Numbered from the stretch's first letter, positions 22,552 to 33,190 are shown. The stretch is 64,000 nucleotides of DNA from Brassica napus (GCF_020379485.1 NC_063437.1:6537306-6601305); one strand, 5' to 3'. Notes: generated from the letters alone by a model not told the origin. Program-made: numbers and translations.

Positions 22552-23698
22552 GAACACTCGCGGCATGAAACAGAACTACGAGATGGCTTGATACTCGAAA
22601 GGGGTAAGTAGGCAGCTCGTCAAAAGACGAGTTCAGCTATCCCCCTCTCTAAGGGAGTGGGTGCGTATACTCGTATACTCCCACTTAGAAAAATCTTCAT
22701 TATTGTAATCGAGTTTTAGAAACTTCAAAAACTTTTACTACAATATACGTTGTCCTTTTTATCGAAAACGTTTACGCTTCAGTAAAACACAAAAGAAACT
22801 TTCAGGACACGCCTGGAAACATTAAGACTCTTGTCTGCGGCCTCATCCGGCCCAAAAAATCGTAAAAATTATCATCTTTCGAACACGCAAAGATACACGT
22901 ATAATCCCCAAAACAACTGCGAGACGTCGCAAAAGTTAAGATTCGAAGATAATACTAACCAATTGTCCGAACGCGACCACCAAAACCTTACACCCCGTTC
23001 GTCGATTGGCCCCGACAAGCACGCTAGTCGTCTTAAACAAACGCAATTTGATCACTCTTTTGATCTTTAAAACGTCCATCACAAGGACAAAAGCGCGCTA
23101 CAACAAAAATTCGAAATTTTGGTTTAGCACTTCCAGTTGACTCTGAGAAGATGCTCGATTCGTACCATACAAGTCATATAAGCCGAGAACCTATCGCGGA
23201 CTTTTAATCGGTACGAGTCAGGAAGAAATCGCAACAGGAAAAACGATAGCCGGCTAGTCACCGCACAAACCTTAACCGAAAGTAAACCTAGGTCTTGCCC
23301 TAAACCCAACGCTCTGGTCTCAAACATCTCAAGGCATGATATCTAAAAGATACGAGATCCTAAACCATGTCTCTCCGTTTGTATCTCAATGTTCTCGAAA
23401 ATCGCAAAGATAGGTAATTCTTACGAAAATCACGAACGAACCAACAGATCGGACGTCTCATAGGAATTAAATATGAGACGACAACTCATATTTACTTCGA
23501 ACCTACTCCGGAAAATTCGTAAAACGAAACATTCATCATATAAATAACCGCGTAAAGCGGCAAGGGGATTCGAAGCCACCAACGGCCAGTCCCGATAAGC
23601 AATAAAAACGGTCAAAACAAGCCCATACAAATCTCTCGGCCACACTCGGCCATAAAACAGAAAGACGAACATCTTTCTTTCGATAACTACTCCACCGC
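22552..23698 (+). other. 3' non-coding region of element B
   Basis: Between the protease stop and the antisense ORF. It begins with a conserved block (CGAAAGGGGTAAGTAGGCAG, then GGGTGCGTATACTCGTATAC) also found in copy D at about 52800-52925. The rest is AT-rich. I see no gene here; this is where pol would be joined in a complete Tat element. Confidence 0.7.
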
Positions 23699-25476
23699 TC
23701 ATAATCCAAAGTCAAAGTCCCCGGATAACGAAGCACCGAACGCATCCGCGGGACGATCCACTTCCTTGCCACCATCGGGAAACCCGGTCGAAACCTCCTC
23801 GGTATCAGGGGAAACCGGGATGGAATCCCAGAACCCTTGAATCCGCTCGTCGATCGGAGGGATAAGCGCCTTAGCGTGGGCACGTTCATTCATCCCACTC
23901 TTCATCAAGCTCATTTCCTCCTCGAACACGTAGTCATCGGCTCGCGTCCTCCAAAGACTTCCGACCGAACCGCGGCACTCACGGAAATCACCCAACGAGG
24001 TAAAGGCGTTCTTGAGGTTCCCATACTCAACCTGGAATTGAGAGGCACGAGTCTTCATCACCTCGACGATTTCTCTTTTGCCTTTCCTTTCCGCCTTACG
24101 GACAGCCCGCGCAAGATCACGAGTAAGTTGCGCTTCTCGCTCCAAGATCTCGCCTTGCACGCGAGCGAGATCCCGTTCCGCTTTCTCCGCTTTGAAACGA
24201 TAGATCATAGTCTCCCTATGACTCGCTTCAATGGCCGAGCCAAGCAAGTTAAGGCCCTGCGAAATCAATTAACGCATTGTAAGCAGAAAAGGAAAAACCT
24301 AGGCAATCACAAATATTTTCAAAAAAATCATACCCCGTTGATGATTCAGGACCCTTCCGCGACGATTTTCGGCCTCGCCAACTCTTTCGCAGGTGGAGGA
24401 GCATCAAAACCCGGTGGTAGACGGGCAAATAAATCATCAAAGTCCGGGATAGGGGCCTCGCTCGAGCCACTCCCATCGCCATAAGCTAGGTTCCGATCCC
24501 ATCCTGGAAGCATAGAGTCATCCATCGAAAATTCTATATCGCCAAGGTCGATATCTTTTCCCTTCCAAGAGCTCGACTCCGGCACGGCTGGTGGGGCTAC
24601 AGTGGGACTCTGGTCATCAGGTTCAGAGTCACTTCCCGTGTCCGCAACCGAGGCAGGACCAGGGTGCACGAACCTCAGTGCCCTCCGAACCCTCTTCGGC
24701 GTAAAGGAAGTCCAAAAGAAGGGACCATTCCTGAGAAGATCCCTCACCTCAATAATGTCCTCAGGGAACGGAGCAAGAGGATTGATGAAACGACGATCGT
24801 TCGGCAACCTCCGGAACAGTGGAATGCAACTCTCTTCGACAGACGCAACTCTCTTCCATGAGTTGAAGTTCAAAATGAACTTCTTAACCACTGACATAAA
24901 CTTCCGAGGGACCAGCCTATGATTGTCCGTATCTTTGACGAGTTGAAGCCTCAAAAGCGTTTCAAAATGATCGACGGAAAGGGAAAGGCCATGCTCGTAG
25001 CTCAGGATCATGATCCCAATAAGATGCTGAATGGCAAGAGGAGTCAACTGGCTTATCGCAACCTCGAAAGGGTCCAATACTCGAACGAGGATTTCGGGGA
25101 TTGGGAACCATAAGCGACAACGCACTACGAACGCCTCGTAGCAAGTGAAGTAACCCCCTAGGGGGCTGTTAGCACACTCTCCGGGATAGGGAACTCGGAA
25201 CTCCACAGCATCCGGGATATGGTAGAACGATCGCATGGTCGCAAGAAACTCGTCGGTACTCCTGCTTGCATCCTCTTTCTCGACTCCGCGATGGGTCAGG
25301 ACCGGGAACGACTTCTCTTTGGGAGGAGTCATCGAACCATAATGAGCAACCCACCATGCCTCGTTCTCAGCGGGATGTACCGAGTGAGGCACAAAATCCA
25401 TCTTCGGAACAATGAGCTCTTCATAAGCACTCGCGGACGAAGACCCTTTTTTCGCTACCTTTTTCTTGCTCGACAT
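23699..25476 (-). pseudogene. antisense ORF of element B (Transposase_28-like plus coiled coil), one stop
   Basis: Read antisense to gag. The best start is ATG at 25476-25474 ([14 protein letters not shown]). Exon 1 (25476-24334) holds a domain resembling the plant 'putative gypsy type transposon' family (Transposase_28): [20 protein letters not shown], then [15 protein letters not shown]. An acidic Ser/Pro-rich linker follows. A GT/AG intron fits at 24333-24257. Exon 2 (24256-23699) is a Glu/Arg/Lys-rich coiled coil with [10 protein letters not shown] and LIPPIDERI, both conserved in copy D. TGA at 24348-24346 ends exon 1 early; copy D has a sense codon there. A long second frame kept in a pol-less element suggests a trans-acting or accessory role, but the function is unknown. 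Confidence 0.7.
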
Positions 25477-25721
25477 CTTTACACTTCTCTTAAGAAAAAT
25501 AGAGGAAAAGGGTGGAGAGAAAAGAAAGAAAGTTTTTCTTAAAAAAGACCTTAGAGAAAGACAAGAAAGTGAAAAAATTATGAAACAAGTTACCTCCCTT
25601 CTTATAGGCATGAGGATTTACTATTCAAGCTCGGACTTTCGGATATTAATTCCATCCATCACGCCTAACTTGCCAAACATGCCTAACCGCACGCTAGGAT
25701 CCTACGATGCATGATCCTAAC

Positions 25722-25737
25722 GGGCTGGGGGGCTAAC
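25722..25737 (+). promoter_or_regulatory. polypurine tract of element B
   Basis: GGGCTGGGGGGCTAAC directly before the 3' LTR, matching 978-993. Confidence 0.75.
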
Positions 25738-27029
25738 TGTTGGGGTCAAAAACGGTTACGACGGAATTACCACCCGAAAATCCTCGGAGATTGTATTTCC
25801 GAAAGAGATAGTAAAAAGAAAGATGTAACTTTAGTAAAATATAACCAATACGAACTTTTTACGAAGAAGTATCCTTGAAGATTCAAACCAAACAAACCAA
25901 GCTCGGTCGTTGCGTAATTACTGCGCATACACGCCGTCCGGTCGCTACGTAGCAACCAAGTCCGGGCCGATATCGGCCGCTGCATAGCGATCGAACGTCC
26001 GACCCACTCGGTTGCTACGTAGCGACCAAGCACGAGCCAAAACTCGGTCGCTACGTAGCGATCGAGTGCTCGTCCAGCTCGGTCGCTACGTAGCGACCGA
26101 GCTCAAGCCAAAGCTCGGTCGCTACGTAGCGACCGAGCGCTCGTCCCGTTCGATCGCTACGTAGCGACCGGGCTCGAGCCAAAGTTCGGTCGCTGTGTAG
26201 CGATTGAACTCTTCCGAACATCGACAGACATCAATCCATGCATTCTCGTCAAACCTTCGAATGCTATCTCCCGAAGACCGTAGCAAGCTCAGTCCATGTT
26301 TTCCGCTATCGATATTCATCGATCAAACTTCGCGGATTAGAAACCGCGGAAAGTTTGTTTCTTTATCAAAAAGATATCGTAGAAAACGTGTCCAGTCGGA
26401 AGACGGCCCAAAGGGACCTAAAACACGACTCGAGGCCCATCCTATGATTTCTTAACGAAAAGCCCGTAAACCGCAGCAAGGCTTACGCTTGGCCCACAAG
26501 GAAGTATAAATGTCAAGTTTCCGCGGATAAATACGGAAGTTTTGAAGATAATTGGAAGATCGGGAAAAATGGAATATCTCCATTTTTATGCTATGACGGC
26601 TTAAAGGCAGAAGAGTATTTGCGTAAACCGACCTTGGAGCTAGTATATAAGGAGTCCTAGGCGAGGAGAATGGGGGAGAACTTTTTTAGAGCAAACTTAG
26701 CACTTAGAGCAATTTAGGCAATTTTCCGTTTTTGTTATTTCGAGCTGCGACTCAATTAAGTTTTGCCGTCTTAGGGTTACTAGAACTAGGAATCTCGCCG
26801 ATAGCTCTCGAGCCCAGGTTTATACCTTGTTGTAAACGCTCATACGCAAACTCGGAATAAGATCTTCTTTGCTCTCCTTTTCGATTTCTTATACTTTATC
26901 GTTGTTATTCTCGTGTTCTGATTGCTTGACGTGTGGTAATTAGCAGATATCCGGGTCCTCTGGGAAATTAGGGTTTTCCTAGTTTCCTTATTTAAACGGA
27001 AATCGACAGTGCGAATTTTGGTTCTCACA
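25738..27029 (+). repeat. 3' LTR of element B (1292 bp)
   Basis: TGTTGGGG at 25738 to TCTCACA at 27029. It carries the palindrome array at about 25938-26205 (eight units) and TATATAA at 26644-26650. It is uninterrupted and is the best reference for this LTR family. Confidence 0.9.
25938..26205. repeat. palindrome array, 3' LTR of element B
   Basis: Eight units of about 35 bp centred on GGTCGCTACGTAGCGACC variants. The unit number differs from the partner LTR, so the array changes length. Confidence 0.85.
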
Positions 27030-27702
27030 ACAAGGCGTTACCTTCCAGACCTGTCTAAAGAATCCGATCCCATGTATACCAAGCCCCAAGACAAGCTGTT
27101 ATGTCAGGTTTAGTGTTGGAAATCAGCTTTGGTTACTTCATACGTTTCAAGGCAAGTGTGTAGTTGATAGGTTGATCTGCTTTAGCATCTATAGTGCTAT
27201 CTGCAATCAGTAAATCTAAAATGGTGCTAAAGATTGGTTAGATATTCAAGTTTAAATTAATATAAGATTATAGTCCTTATTTTCAATAGCTAAGCATAAT
27301 TTATTAAAATTTCTTTTATATAAGAATAAAATAAATTATATTAGTAAATCTCCCCCCAGACTTAAATTACACTATCACAGTGTAACTCAGCCGGAGTTAT
27401 GATGAAATAGTTCATGATGTACGAAATGTAACAAGTAGGGAAGATACATCTGACCGGATTAGAAATCGATCGATGGGAAATAGTTACATCGATCGTCATG
27501 TGGTTGTCTATGTCGAGCGATGTCGACGTTTCGTCGGCGGTCGATATTCAGGTCCTCCTACTTGGGTCTCCAAAATCTGAAAGAAATAAAACGAAAGTAA
27601 ATAAATGCTAGCTAAGAAAATAAAAATAAAATACCTAATAGTGGGTTGCCTCCCACTCAGCGTTTGGTTATAGTCATTTAGCTTGACTGTGGTAGTGATA
27701 GG
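27030..27702 (-). other. element A internal region resumed (non-coding, second polypurine tract)
   Basis: Continues element A after B, starting with a conserved block (CCAAGCCCCAAGACAAGC) also found near 39900 in element C. A minus-strand purine tract, AAGTCTGGGGGGAGA, lies at 27350-27363. I see no gene in this stretch. Confidence 0.65.
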
Positions 27703-30009
27703 CTATTTGGTAGAGAAACAACTGCTTGTTGGAAAACAAGCATCCACGTCATCTCTGCACATTCTGAACCAAGATGCAATGAAACTTCTTGTGGCCTCAT
27801 CATTTCTTGTCCATTTGTCATCCATCTTTTCAAGTACATTGGAGATGTTCTGTAGCCTATCTTGAACGTTGTCAATGTTGACCTGGTGCCAACCTATGTT
27901 GTCATAGGCGTATGCTGAAAGTTCTGTCAGTTCCTTGCGCATTGACTCTATCGTCTTGTGTATCAGCTGCTCTCCGGCTGGTGTAGACTCGGCGTCGATC
28001 GATGCGATTATGTGTTCGTCGGTCGATCTCGGTGACTTATCATCGAGCGATTTCGCTCGCTTCCTGTCGATCGATGCTGATATCTGGTGTTGGGCTGCGA
28101 GTTGCCTCTGAATGGCTTTGACTTCTTTCTGTAACCATTCTGAGTGGCTGTCTAGTCGACTGATTCTGTTCTCGAATGGAAAGTAGATGTCATCGCAGCG
28201 TTTGTCAAGTCGTTCCTCCATGGTGTCTATAGCAGTGTAGATCTTAGATGTGATCTTGTCAACCTCTGCTGCTGTGTAGGGAAGTAACTCCTCAGAATAC
28301 TTGCCCTCGATCCAAGGCCCTCGTAGCCTGTCGATCGAAGATGAGTTTGCCTGCAAAAATTTTTGATTAGTAATGTTATCAATATCCCTTTGGGCATGAA
28401 TTATTTGACTAGACAATTTGTTTAAATCTAGCATGACTGGTGATACGAAGCGGTCATTGATGTCCTCGTAAGTCCTCAGCCTCTCATTCATGGCTGAGAC
28501 CTTAGCGTCGAGCGATGTGATGGTACACACGTCGATCGATGTGGCTGGTTGTTGGTCCTTCTTGCAAATGGTGTCCAGATCTTGCTGTAGTAGCTCGATT
28601 TTAGTGCTCAGCCAGTCCACGTTGTTGTTGAGAGGGTAGTACACGTCGTTTATCCTCGTGTCGATGTATGAGACTTCCCATTCATCCTTGTGTTTTGCTG
28701 AACATTGCGGTTCTGCAGGGATCTGGGCTGTAGGAAGACTGACGTCGATCGATGGTGCATGTGGTGCGTCGATCGATGCTGAGGTCGTGGCTTCCTTCTC
28801 AAGTTGCTGACGTAAACTCTCAATTTCTGTCCTCATTTCTACCATACTTCTGAAAAGCTCATTGTAGCCTCTATCCAAAGGGTGATGTGTATCTTCTACC
28901 AATGATTTGACCTCCTCTCCCGGTTTTTCCTGAGCTCCACAAATACCAGTCACTATCTCGTTGATTTCATCTTTGGTGCAGAGTTTTGGTGCCAGTCTTG
29001 TGAGTGTGAAGGAAGTGACATGTTCTGGAAGACAGATGTGGCTCTCTTCAAAAAGAGATGTTCTTTCCAGTAATTTCCTGATGTCGTCCTTTGTGACAGG
29101 TATCATCTCACCAGCTACGCCTCGTGCGTGTCCACACTCATCTCTGTAGACTCCATACTCGTCCCTTCGTTCCCAAGTGAACTTTCTTGCTCCGTACATG
29201 TCAAAAGCGCGGTTTCCACATTCATAACGTCTGTCAATCGACGTCGGGTCATCCCTATCGTTCGACGTTGATGTTACCCTATCGATCAATGTCTCAGTTG
29301 TCCCGTCGATCAATGCTTGACCTTTTGGTGGGTATGAAAGATCTGGATTGATTTCTTTTGTGGCGACTCCTACGTGGTTGTTTGGATCGGTTTGAATGAC
29401 TGCTGGAGTGCCACGTTGCTGTGAGAATAGGTTGTCAGGTCCATTTGCCACTTGAAGGATATCTGCTATGTCCTCTCTGGACACTTGTAAGATCCTTCCA
29501 TCTATTGCACGTACGTTGCCATCTGGGTCCCTGAAAATACCATATTCATCAGGTGTTAGAAAACCATAATCAATGTTTGCATTATCATTCAATTTAGAAA
29601 TAGAAAGATTAGGGTTTAGAGTAGTATCGATCGATGTTGATACAGATGCATCGATCGAGGGCAGAGTAATTTCTGCAGAACTTGTGTTCTTGAGATGATT
29701 GCTTTTCATGGACTTTCCTGTTGATGTAGATGGAAGAGTGTTCGTCTTTTCTGCTTGTGTGTCTGCTTTGGTGTGCGGAGGTGGTTTCAGGGGTGCAAAA
29801 CGTTTTAAATAGGTATTTATAAACCTAGTTGGAGAGAGAATATTCTTCTGCTCCTGGATTTTCGCTGCAGCGCGAATATCGATCGATGTGAACGGTTGTT
29901 TTGCTGGACGAGGGTGGGTATCGACCGATGTGGAGTGCACTTCGTCGAACGATGTTGGAAACGTGTTGGTGAACTTATGTGTTTCAAATCTTTCATCCTG
30001 CAAAGACAT
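27703..30009 (-). CDS. large ORF of unknown function in element A (768 codons, intact)
   Basis: One uninterrupted frame from ATG at 30009. I do not recognise a catalytic domain. Visible modules are: a Ser/Thr/Pro-rich N-terminus; two copies of a motif of about 34 residues (near residues 153-186 and 282-315) sharing DEYG, aromatic-RD and a final D-I-x-x-(I/L)-L; and three related helical units in the C-terminal half that share YYPL or YFPF, W-L and a leucine heptad, likely coiled coil. SID tripeptides encoded by TCGATCGAT-type DNA punctuate the linkers. It occupies the place of RT and integrase in the same sense as gag. It might be a structural or chromatin-tethering accessory protein, but that is speculation. 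Confidence 0.7.
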   Translation of the reverse strand: MSLQDERFETHKFTNTFPTSFDEVHSTSVDTHPRPAKQPFTSIDIRAAAKIQEQKNILSPTRFINTYLKRFAPLKPPPHTKADTQAEKTNTLPSTSTGKSMKSNHLKNTSSAEITLPSIDASVSTSIDTTLNPNLSISKLNDNANIDYGFLTPDEYGIFRDPDGNVRAIDGRILQVSREDIADILQVANGPDNLFSQQRGTPAVIQTDPNNHVGVATKEINPDLSYPPKGQALIDGTTETLIDRVTSTSNDRDDPTSIDRRYECGNRAFDMYGARKFTWERRDEYGVYRDECGHARGVAGEMIPVTKDDIRKLLERTSLFEESHICLPEHVTSFTLTRLAPKLCTKDEINEIVTGICGAQEKPGEEVKSLVEDTHHPLDRGYNELFRSMVEMRTEIESLRQQLEKEATTSASIDAPHAPSIDVSLPTAQIPAEPQCSAKHKDEWEVSYIDTRINDVYYPLNNNVDWLSTKIELLQQDLDTICKKDQQPATSIDVCTITSLDAKVSAMNERLRTYEDINDRFVSPVMLDLNKLSSQIIHAQRDIDNITNQKFLQANSSSIDRLRGPWIEGKYSEELLPYTAAEVDKITSKIYTAIDTMEERLDKRCDDIYFPFENRISRLDSHSEWLQKEVKAIQRQLAAQHQISASIDRKRAKSLDDKSPRSTDEHIIASIDAESTPAGEQLIHKTIESMRKELTELSAYAYDNIGWHQVNIDNVQDRLQNISNVLEKMDDKWTRNDEATRSFIASWFRMCRDDVDACFPTSSCFSTK

Positions 30010-30011
30010 TT

Positions 30012-30455
30012 CTATTGCACGTTCTTTCCAATAATCCTCATCGTATTCCTCTGTATGTTCCTCGTTAGGCGAAGTACATCTGCAAAACTTTCATGGAAAC
30101 CACTGTCTGCCCAACTGCCTATGGAATAATCATCACATCCTCTCTTGCTTGGAGGTTGGAAGACAAAGTGTGGGTAACAATGATTAGGTGGAGTGAAATG
30201 GTCAACCGGCCGATCAACGTCGAGCGACGTGTTGTTGCGGTCATCGGTCACTGTTGACTCATTGGAATCGATCGATGGAAAAGTGGGGGTGTCGATCGAT
30301 TCTGAGTACTCTGTTTCGTACTCCGATTCGTACTCTGCTCCACAATGGCATGCACCAATGAAGCCAAGTTCTTTCCCGTAATCCACATAATTAATAACCT
30401 TTCTCTTAGGTTGGATAGGGTTGTAGTGGATGTTGGGTCTATCAGCCTCAGACAC
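30012..30455 (-). CDS. ORF between protease and the large ORF of element A
   Basis: 147 codons, ending three bases before the ATG of the 768-codon ORF. Composition is acidic and Ser/Thr-rich with SID motifs and no recognised domain. It may have been the beginning of one long polyprotein with the next ORF, or the tail of the protease frame; a frame change makes this unclear. A short competing frame (30472-30248) continues the protease. Confidence 0.45.
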   Translation of the reverse strand: MSEADRPNIHYNPIQPKRKVINYVDYGKELGFIGACHCGAEYESEYETEYSESIDTPTFPSIDSNESTVTDDRNNTSLDVDRPVDHFTPPNHCYPHFVFQPPSKRGCDDYSIGSWADSGFHESFADVLRLTRNIQRNTMRIIGKNVQ

Positions 30456-31143
30456 AATTTGTTATTGTTCATGTCACATACAGCTCCTACTGTAGCTAGG
30501 AAAGATCTTCCAAGCAGAAGTGAAGAGTTCCAGTTAAGCTCGATGTCTAGGACATGAAAATCTATCGGGACAAGGGCATTACCAATCTGTACCTCCAGAT
30601 CTCTTATGATACCTCCGTTGAAAGTTCGATGGTCAAACCAAGCTGGTCTGCCATGATACTAGGGAGGATACTAACTGATGCTCCTGTGTCACACATTGAA
30701 TGGGGAAATTCAACATCCTTGACTACGCATGGTATTGCAAACTTCCCAGGATCACTCTTCTTCGTTAATGTGATCCTGTGTTTCATCTTCTCTCTGACTT
30801 GATGAAACACTCTCCTAATGTCCTCCACAGTTACCTTTGTTTCTCTGAAGAACATCCACAACCGGTGTGTGAAGTAAGCTTCATCAAAAGCTTTTTTGAT
30901 TAGGATTCTGAGGACTCTTTTAGTGAAACCATCCATCTCCTTCTCGCTAGCTTCCCTCTTAAGGTTCTTAGGAATTTTCTCCTTTCTTTTCCTTAACCTT
31001 CTCCCTTCAGTTTCCTGATCTTCTTGAACTGGTTTTGGTGAACTATTTAAAGGGTTGGGTTTTGTTTCGGGTGGGCTAGCTAATGGTTTAGGTGGTGGTC
31101 TGAGTGCGTTGATATAGTCATTATCGATTGAGGGTAACCGCAC
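30248..31143 (-). pseudogene. retropepsin-like protease of element A, frameshifted
   Basis: The frame 31143-30604 is basic in its first half (RRLRKRKEKIPKNLKRE) and ends in a retropepsin active-site motif, HSMCDTGASVSILP. A stop at 30604 breaks it. A second frame (about 30600-30440) carries the rest of the fold, including a flap-like region and SLLLGRSFLATVGAV. Proteases of this type mature gag. The match to the Athila protease in element C (about 46600-46200) is visible in DPGKF/DPGSF and in the [16 protein letters not shown] region. Confidence 0.7.
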
Positions 31144-31301
31144 TCGGTATGTCAGAGGTGCCCGTCGATCGATGGGAGGTGTGTTGTGACGATCGACGTC
31201 GGACTCACTCTGTCGATCGATGGTTGGCTCAACCGATCGATCGATGTTATCATAGAAAGGGGAGTGTGGGTGAGGATGCTTAGCTGCGAATTCCTCATGA
31301 G

Positions 31302-32867
31302 TTAGAATTCGAACTGCATTGCATTCAGTCGATTTAGTGGACGACGTCGATCGACGACTGGAGTAATCCGTCGTTGATCTTCGTCATAGTCTGTTGTCGA
31401 TCGATGTGAGTTCATCGACATCGGTCGACACCATTGGGATCCGCCGAGACTCATGGAGCTTTCGATTTCGAAGTCTCCTTCCTCAAGCTTTTCATTTTTC
31501 ACCACTTGCCAGAAATCATCATCTATGATGGCATTTACGTGGTGTTTTCCTTTGCCGGCTCCTGCCTCTCTAGCGAAAGCTTCTTGCCTCTTTATAGTCT
31601 CGCCAGTCTGAATCACTTGCGTTTCAAGTTTTCTCACCTGAGTCCCTAAGGTCTCGATTTTGGTGTTCAGATTGTTGTAGGCGGAGTATATTTTACCGTT
31701 GAAATCCACGTTGATTTGTTGTTGTCCCAGTAGTACTCGATCAAGCATCTCTTCGATCTTGCTTTCCTGAGTCTGGGGTGGTGGATTCTGGTAGTAAGAG
31801 TTCGAGTAGCTTTCGCTGTTGTTGAAGGGTTTTTGAAATTGTGAACTCTGCTTACTTCTTTGACCATTTCCAAAGAAGTTTCTGTTTCCGCCATGGTTTC
31901 CAAATTTGTAGAATCCGGTACCTCCGATGTAATTCACATTTTCTTCTCCTTCCGTATCTGCTACTTCTCCTTCAGCTGAACAGACTTGCTTCCTAAGAAG
32001 CTCGTGCACCACATCTAACTTAGCTCTTACTTCGTCCATCTGTTCCTTCCCGATAGAGGCTACAGACTTCTTTCGTTCAGAGTCAATGTTTTTGGTGCTG
32101 CTGCTGTTAGCAAGGTTTTCGATAAGTCTCACAGCTTCCAACAGATTCCGAGTAGTGAAGTTTCCTTCACTCGCCGTATCAAGAGCCATTTGATACTGTA
32201 AGGCGAGACCTCGGAAGAAAGTGCTTAGCAGCTGCACTTCGTTAAATCCGTGGTGTGGACAGTCTCGCTGGAAGAACCTAAATCTAATCCACGCATCTTT
32301 GAAGGAATTTTTGTTCCGAAGTTCTTCAGCACGCGCCTCATCGAAGAAGTTTCGTAAGAAAGCATTCTTGATGTCGGCCCAGGATGTTAAGGATCCTGTG
32401 GGTTGCTGCCTAAGCCAGTGCATCGCTTCTCCATTCAGCATGTATCTGAAAAGCTTGCACAGCAGGTAATCTTCGGGGACTCCTTCCATCCGAATAGCAG
32501 CGATTAAATCCTCGAACCGTTTTAGATGGTCCATAGGATGCTCGTGCGGTAACCCATAGTAGGATATCTGCGACACGAGAGTGTAGTATTGAGGCTTCAG
32601 CTCGAAATTCTGCTTCTGGATCTCCGGAAGTCGAATAGCTGATCTGTTGGAATAGTACTCATCTGGGCGATTGTAGTCGGCCAGTGGTTTCGATCCAGTG
32701 TCCTCGTCTACAGATTGAGCAGCTCCTGTAGCATCAGCATCATGGATTACAGTCCCCTGAGCGTCTATTTTCTGACTTAATGCATTACGCAGATGACCGT
32801 TCTGGTCATACAGGTTTCCGTTCTCGTCCTGTGTTAGAATAATAATGTTTACCATTTTTGACGACAC
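31302..32867 (-). CDS. Athila-type gag of element A
   Basis: 521-codon ORF. Residues about 75-235 form the Ty3 gag core (HPMDHLKRFEDLI, LNGEAMHWLRQQPTGSLTSW, then FLRNFFDEARAEELRNK). After it come a linker and a Gly/Asn/Phe-rich low-complexity segment (FGNHGGNRNFFGNG) in place of a classical CCHC knuckle, then a coiled-coil-like stretch. Gag builds the virus-like particle in the cytoplasm. The frame is intact, so this element could still supply capsid. The C-terminus contains DNA-level TCGATCGA repeats. Confidence 0.82.
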   Translation of the reverse strand: MSSKMVNIIILTQDENGNLYDQNGHLRNALSQKIDAQGTVIHDADATGAAQSVDEDTGSKPLADYNRPDEYYSNRSAIRLPEIQKQNFELKPQYYTLVSQISYYGLPHEHPMDHLKRFEDLIAAIRMEGVPEDYLLCKLFRYMLNGEAMHWLRQQPTGSLTSWADIKNAFLRNFFDEARAEELRNKNSFKDAWIRFRFFQRDCPHHGFNEVQLLSTFFRGLALQYQMALDTASEGNFTTRNLLEAVRLIENLANSSSTKNIDSERKKSVASIGKEQMDEVRAKLDVVHELLRKQVCSAEGEVADTEGEENVNYIGGTGFYKFGNHGGNRNFFGNGQRSKQSSQFQKPFNNSESYSNSYYQNPPPQTQESKIEEMLDRVLLGQQQINVDFNGKIYSAYNNLNTKIETLGTQVRKLETQVIQTGETIKRQEAFAREAGAGKGKHHVNAIIDDDFWQVVKNEKLEEGDFEIESSMSLGGSQWCRPMSMNSHRSTTDYDEDQRRITPVVDRRRPLNRLNAMQFEF

Positions 32868-33099
32868 GGTATCGATCGACGTACGCGGTGTAGTATCGAT
32901 CGTTGTCGAACGATTTGGATCGATCGACGATGAAGGTCTGGTGTCGGTCGACGGTTGGTTGTGAGTATCGATCGACGACGAAGTTGTTGCATCGAGCGAA
33001 TGTGGAACGTTGACCTCTACGGATGGTGCGTTCCAAGTGAGCAGGATCGTCTGAGAACAGCAAGTTTTTCTCCTTGTTGCTTCTGGTACCGCTGGGCAT
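32806..33099 (-). CDS. short leader ORF of element A rich in VDR repeats
   Basis: 97 codons, overlapping the gag start in another frame. A good splice-acceptor sequence (CTTGTCTTTTCAG) lies directly upstream. It encodes repeated VDR and DRY motifs, because the DNA repeat TCGATCGA is read here in a different frame from the SID motifs elsewhere. It may be the true N-terminus of gag joined by a frameshift, or only a by-product. Confidence 0.35.
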   Translation of the reverse strand: MPSGTRSNKEKNLLFSDDPAHLERTIRRGQRSTFARCNNFVVDRYSQPTVDRHQTFIVDRSKSFDNDRYYTAYVDRYRVVKNGKHYYSNTGRERKPV

Positions 33100-33190
33100 G
33101 CACCTGAAAAGACAAGAAAAAGATTATGTTAGAAAGGGGGTAGAGAAAAGAATAAGAATCAATAAAACTAAATCTAATGGCGATCAATGC

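Larger units (their letters stand above)
16380..27029 (+). mobile_element. element B: Tat-like Ty3/gypsy retrotransposon with gag-protease and aORF but no RT/integrase
   Basis: Plus-strand element with a 5' LTR (16380-19925, interrupted), gag-protease (19995-22551), an antisense ORF (25476-23699), a polypurine tract and a 3' LTR (25738-27029). The roughly 3 kb expected for RT, RNase H and integrase are absent: the protease C-terminal region runs straight into 3' non-coding sequence. The second copy D stops at the same place, so the lack of pol is a family trait rather than a private deletion. Confidence 0.88.

Noticed and set aside
23837..24484. Plus-strand ORF of 215 codons in element B
   Set aside because: It lies opposite both exons of the aORF and has no recognisable domain; the aORF is conserved with copy D.
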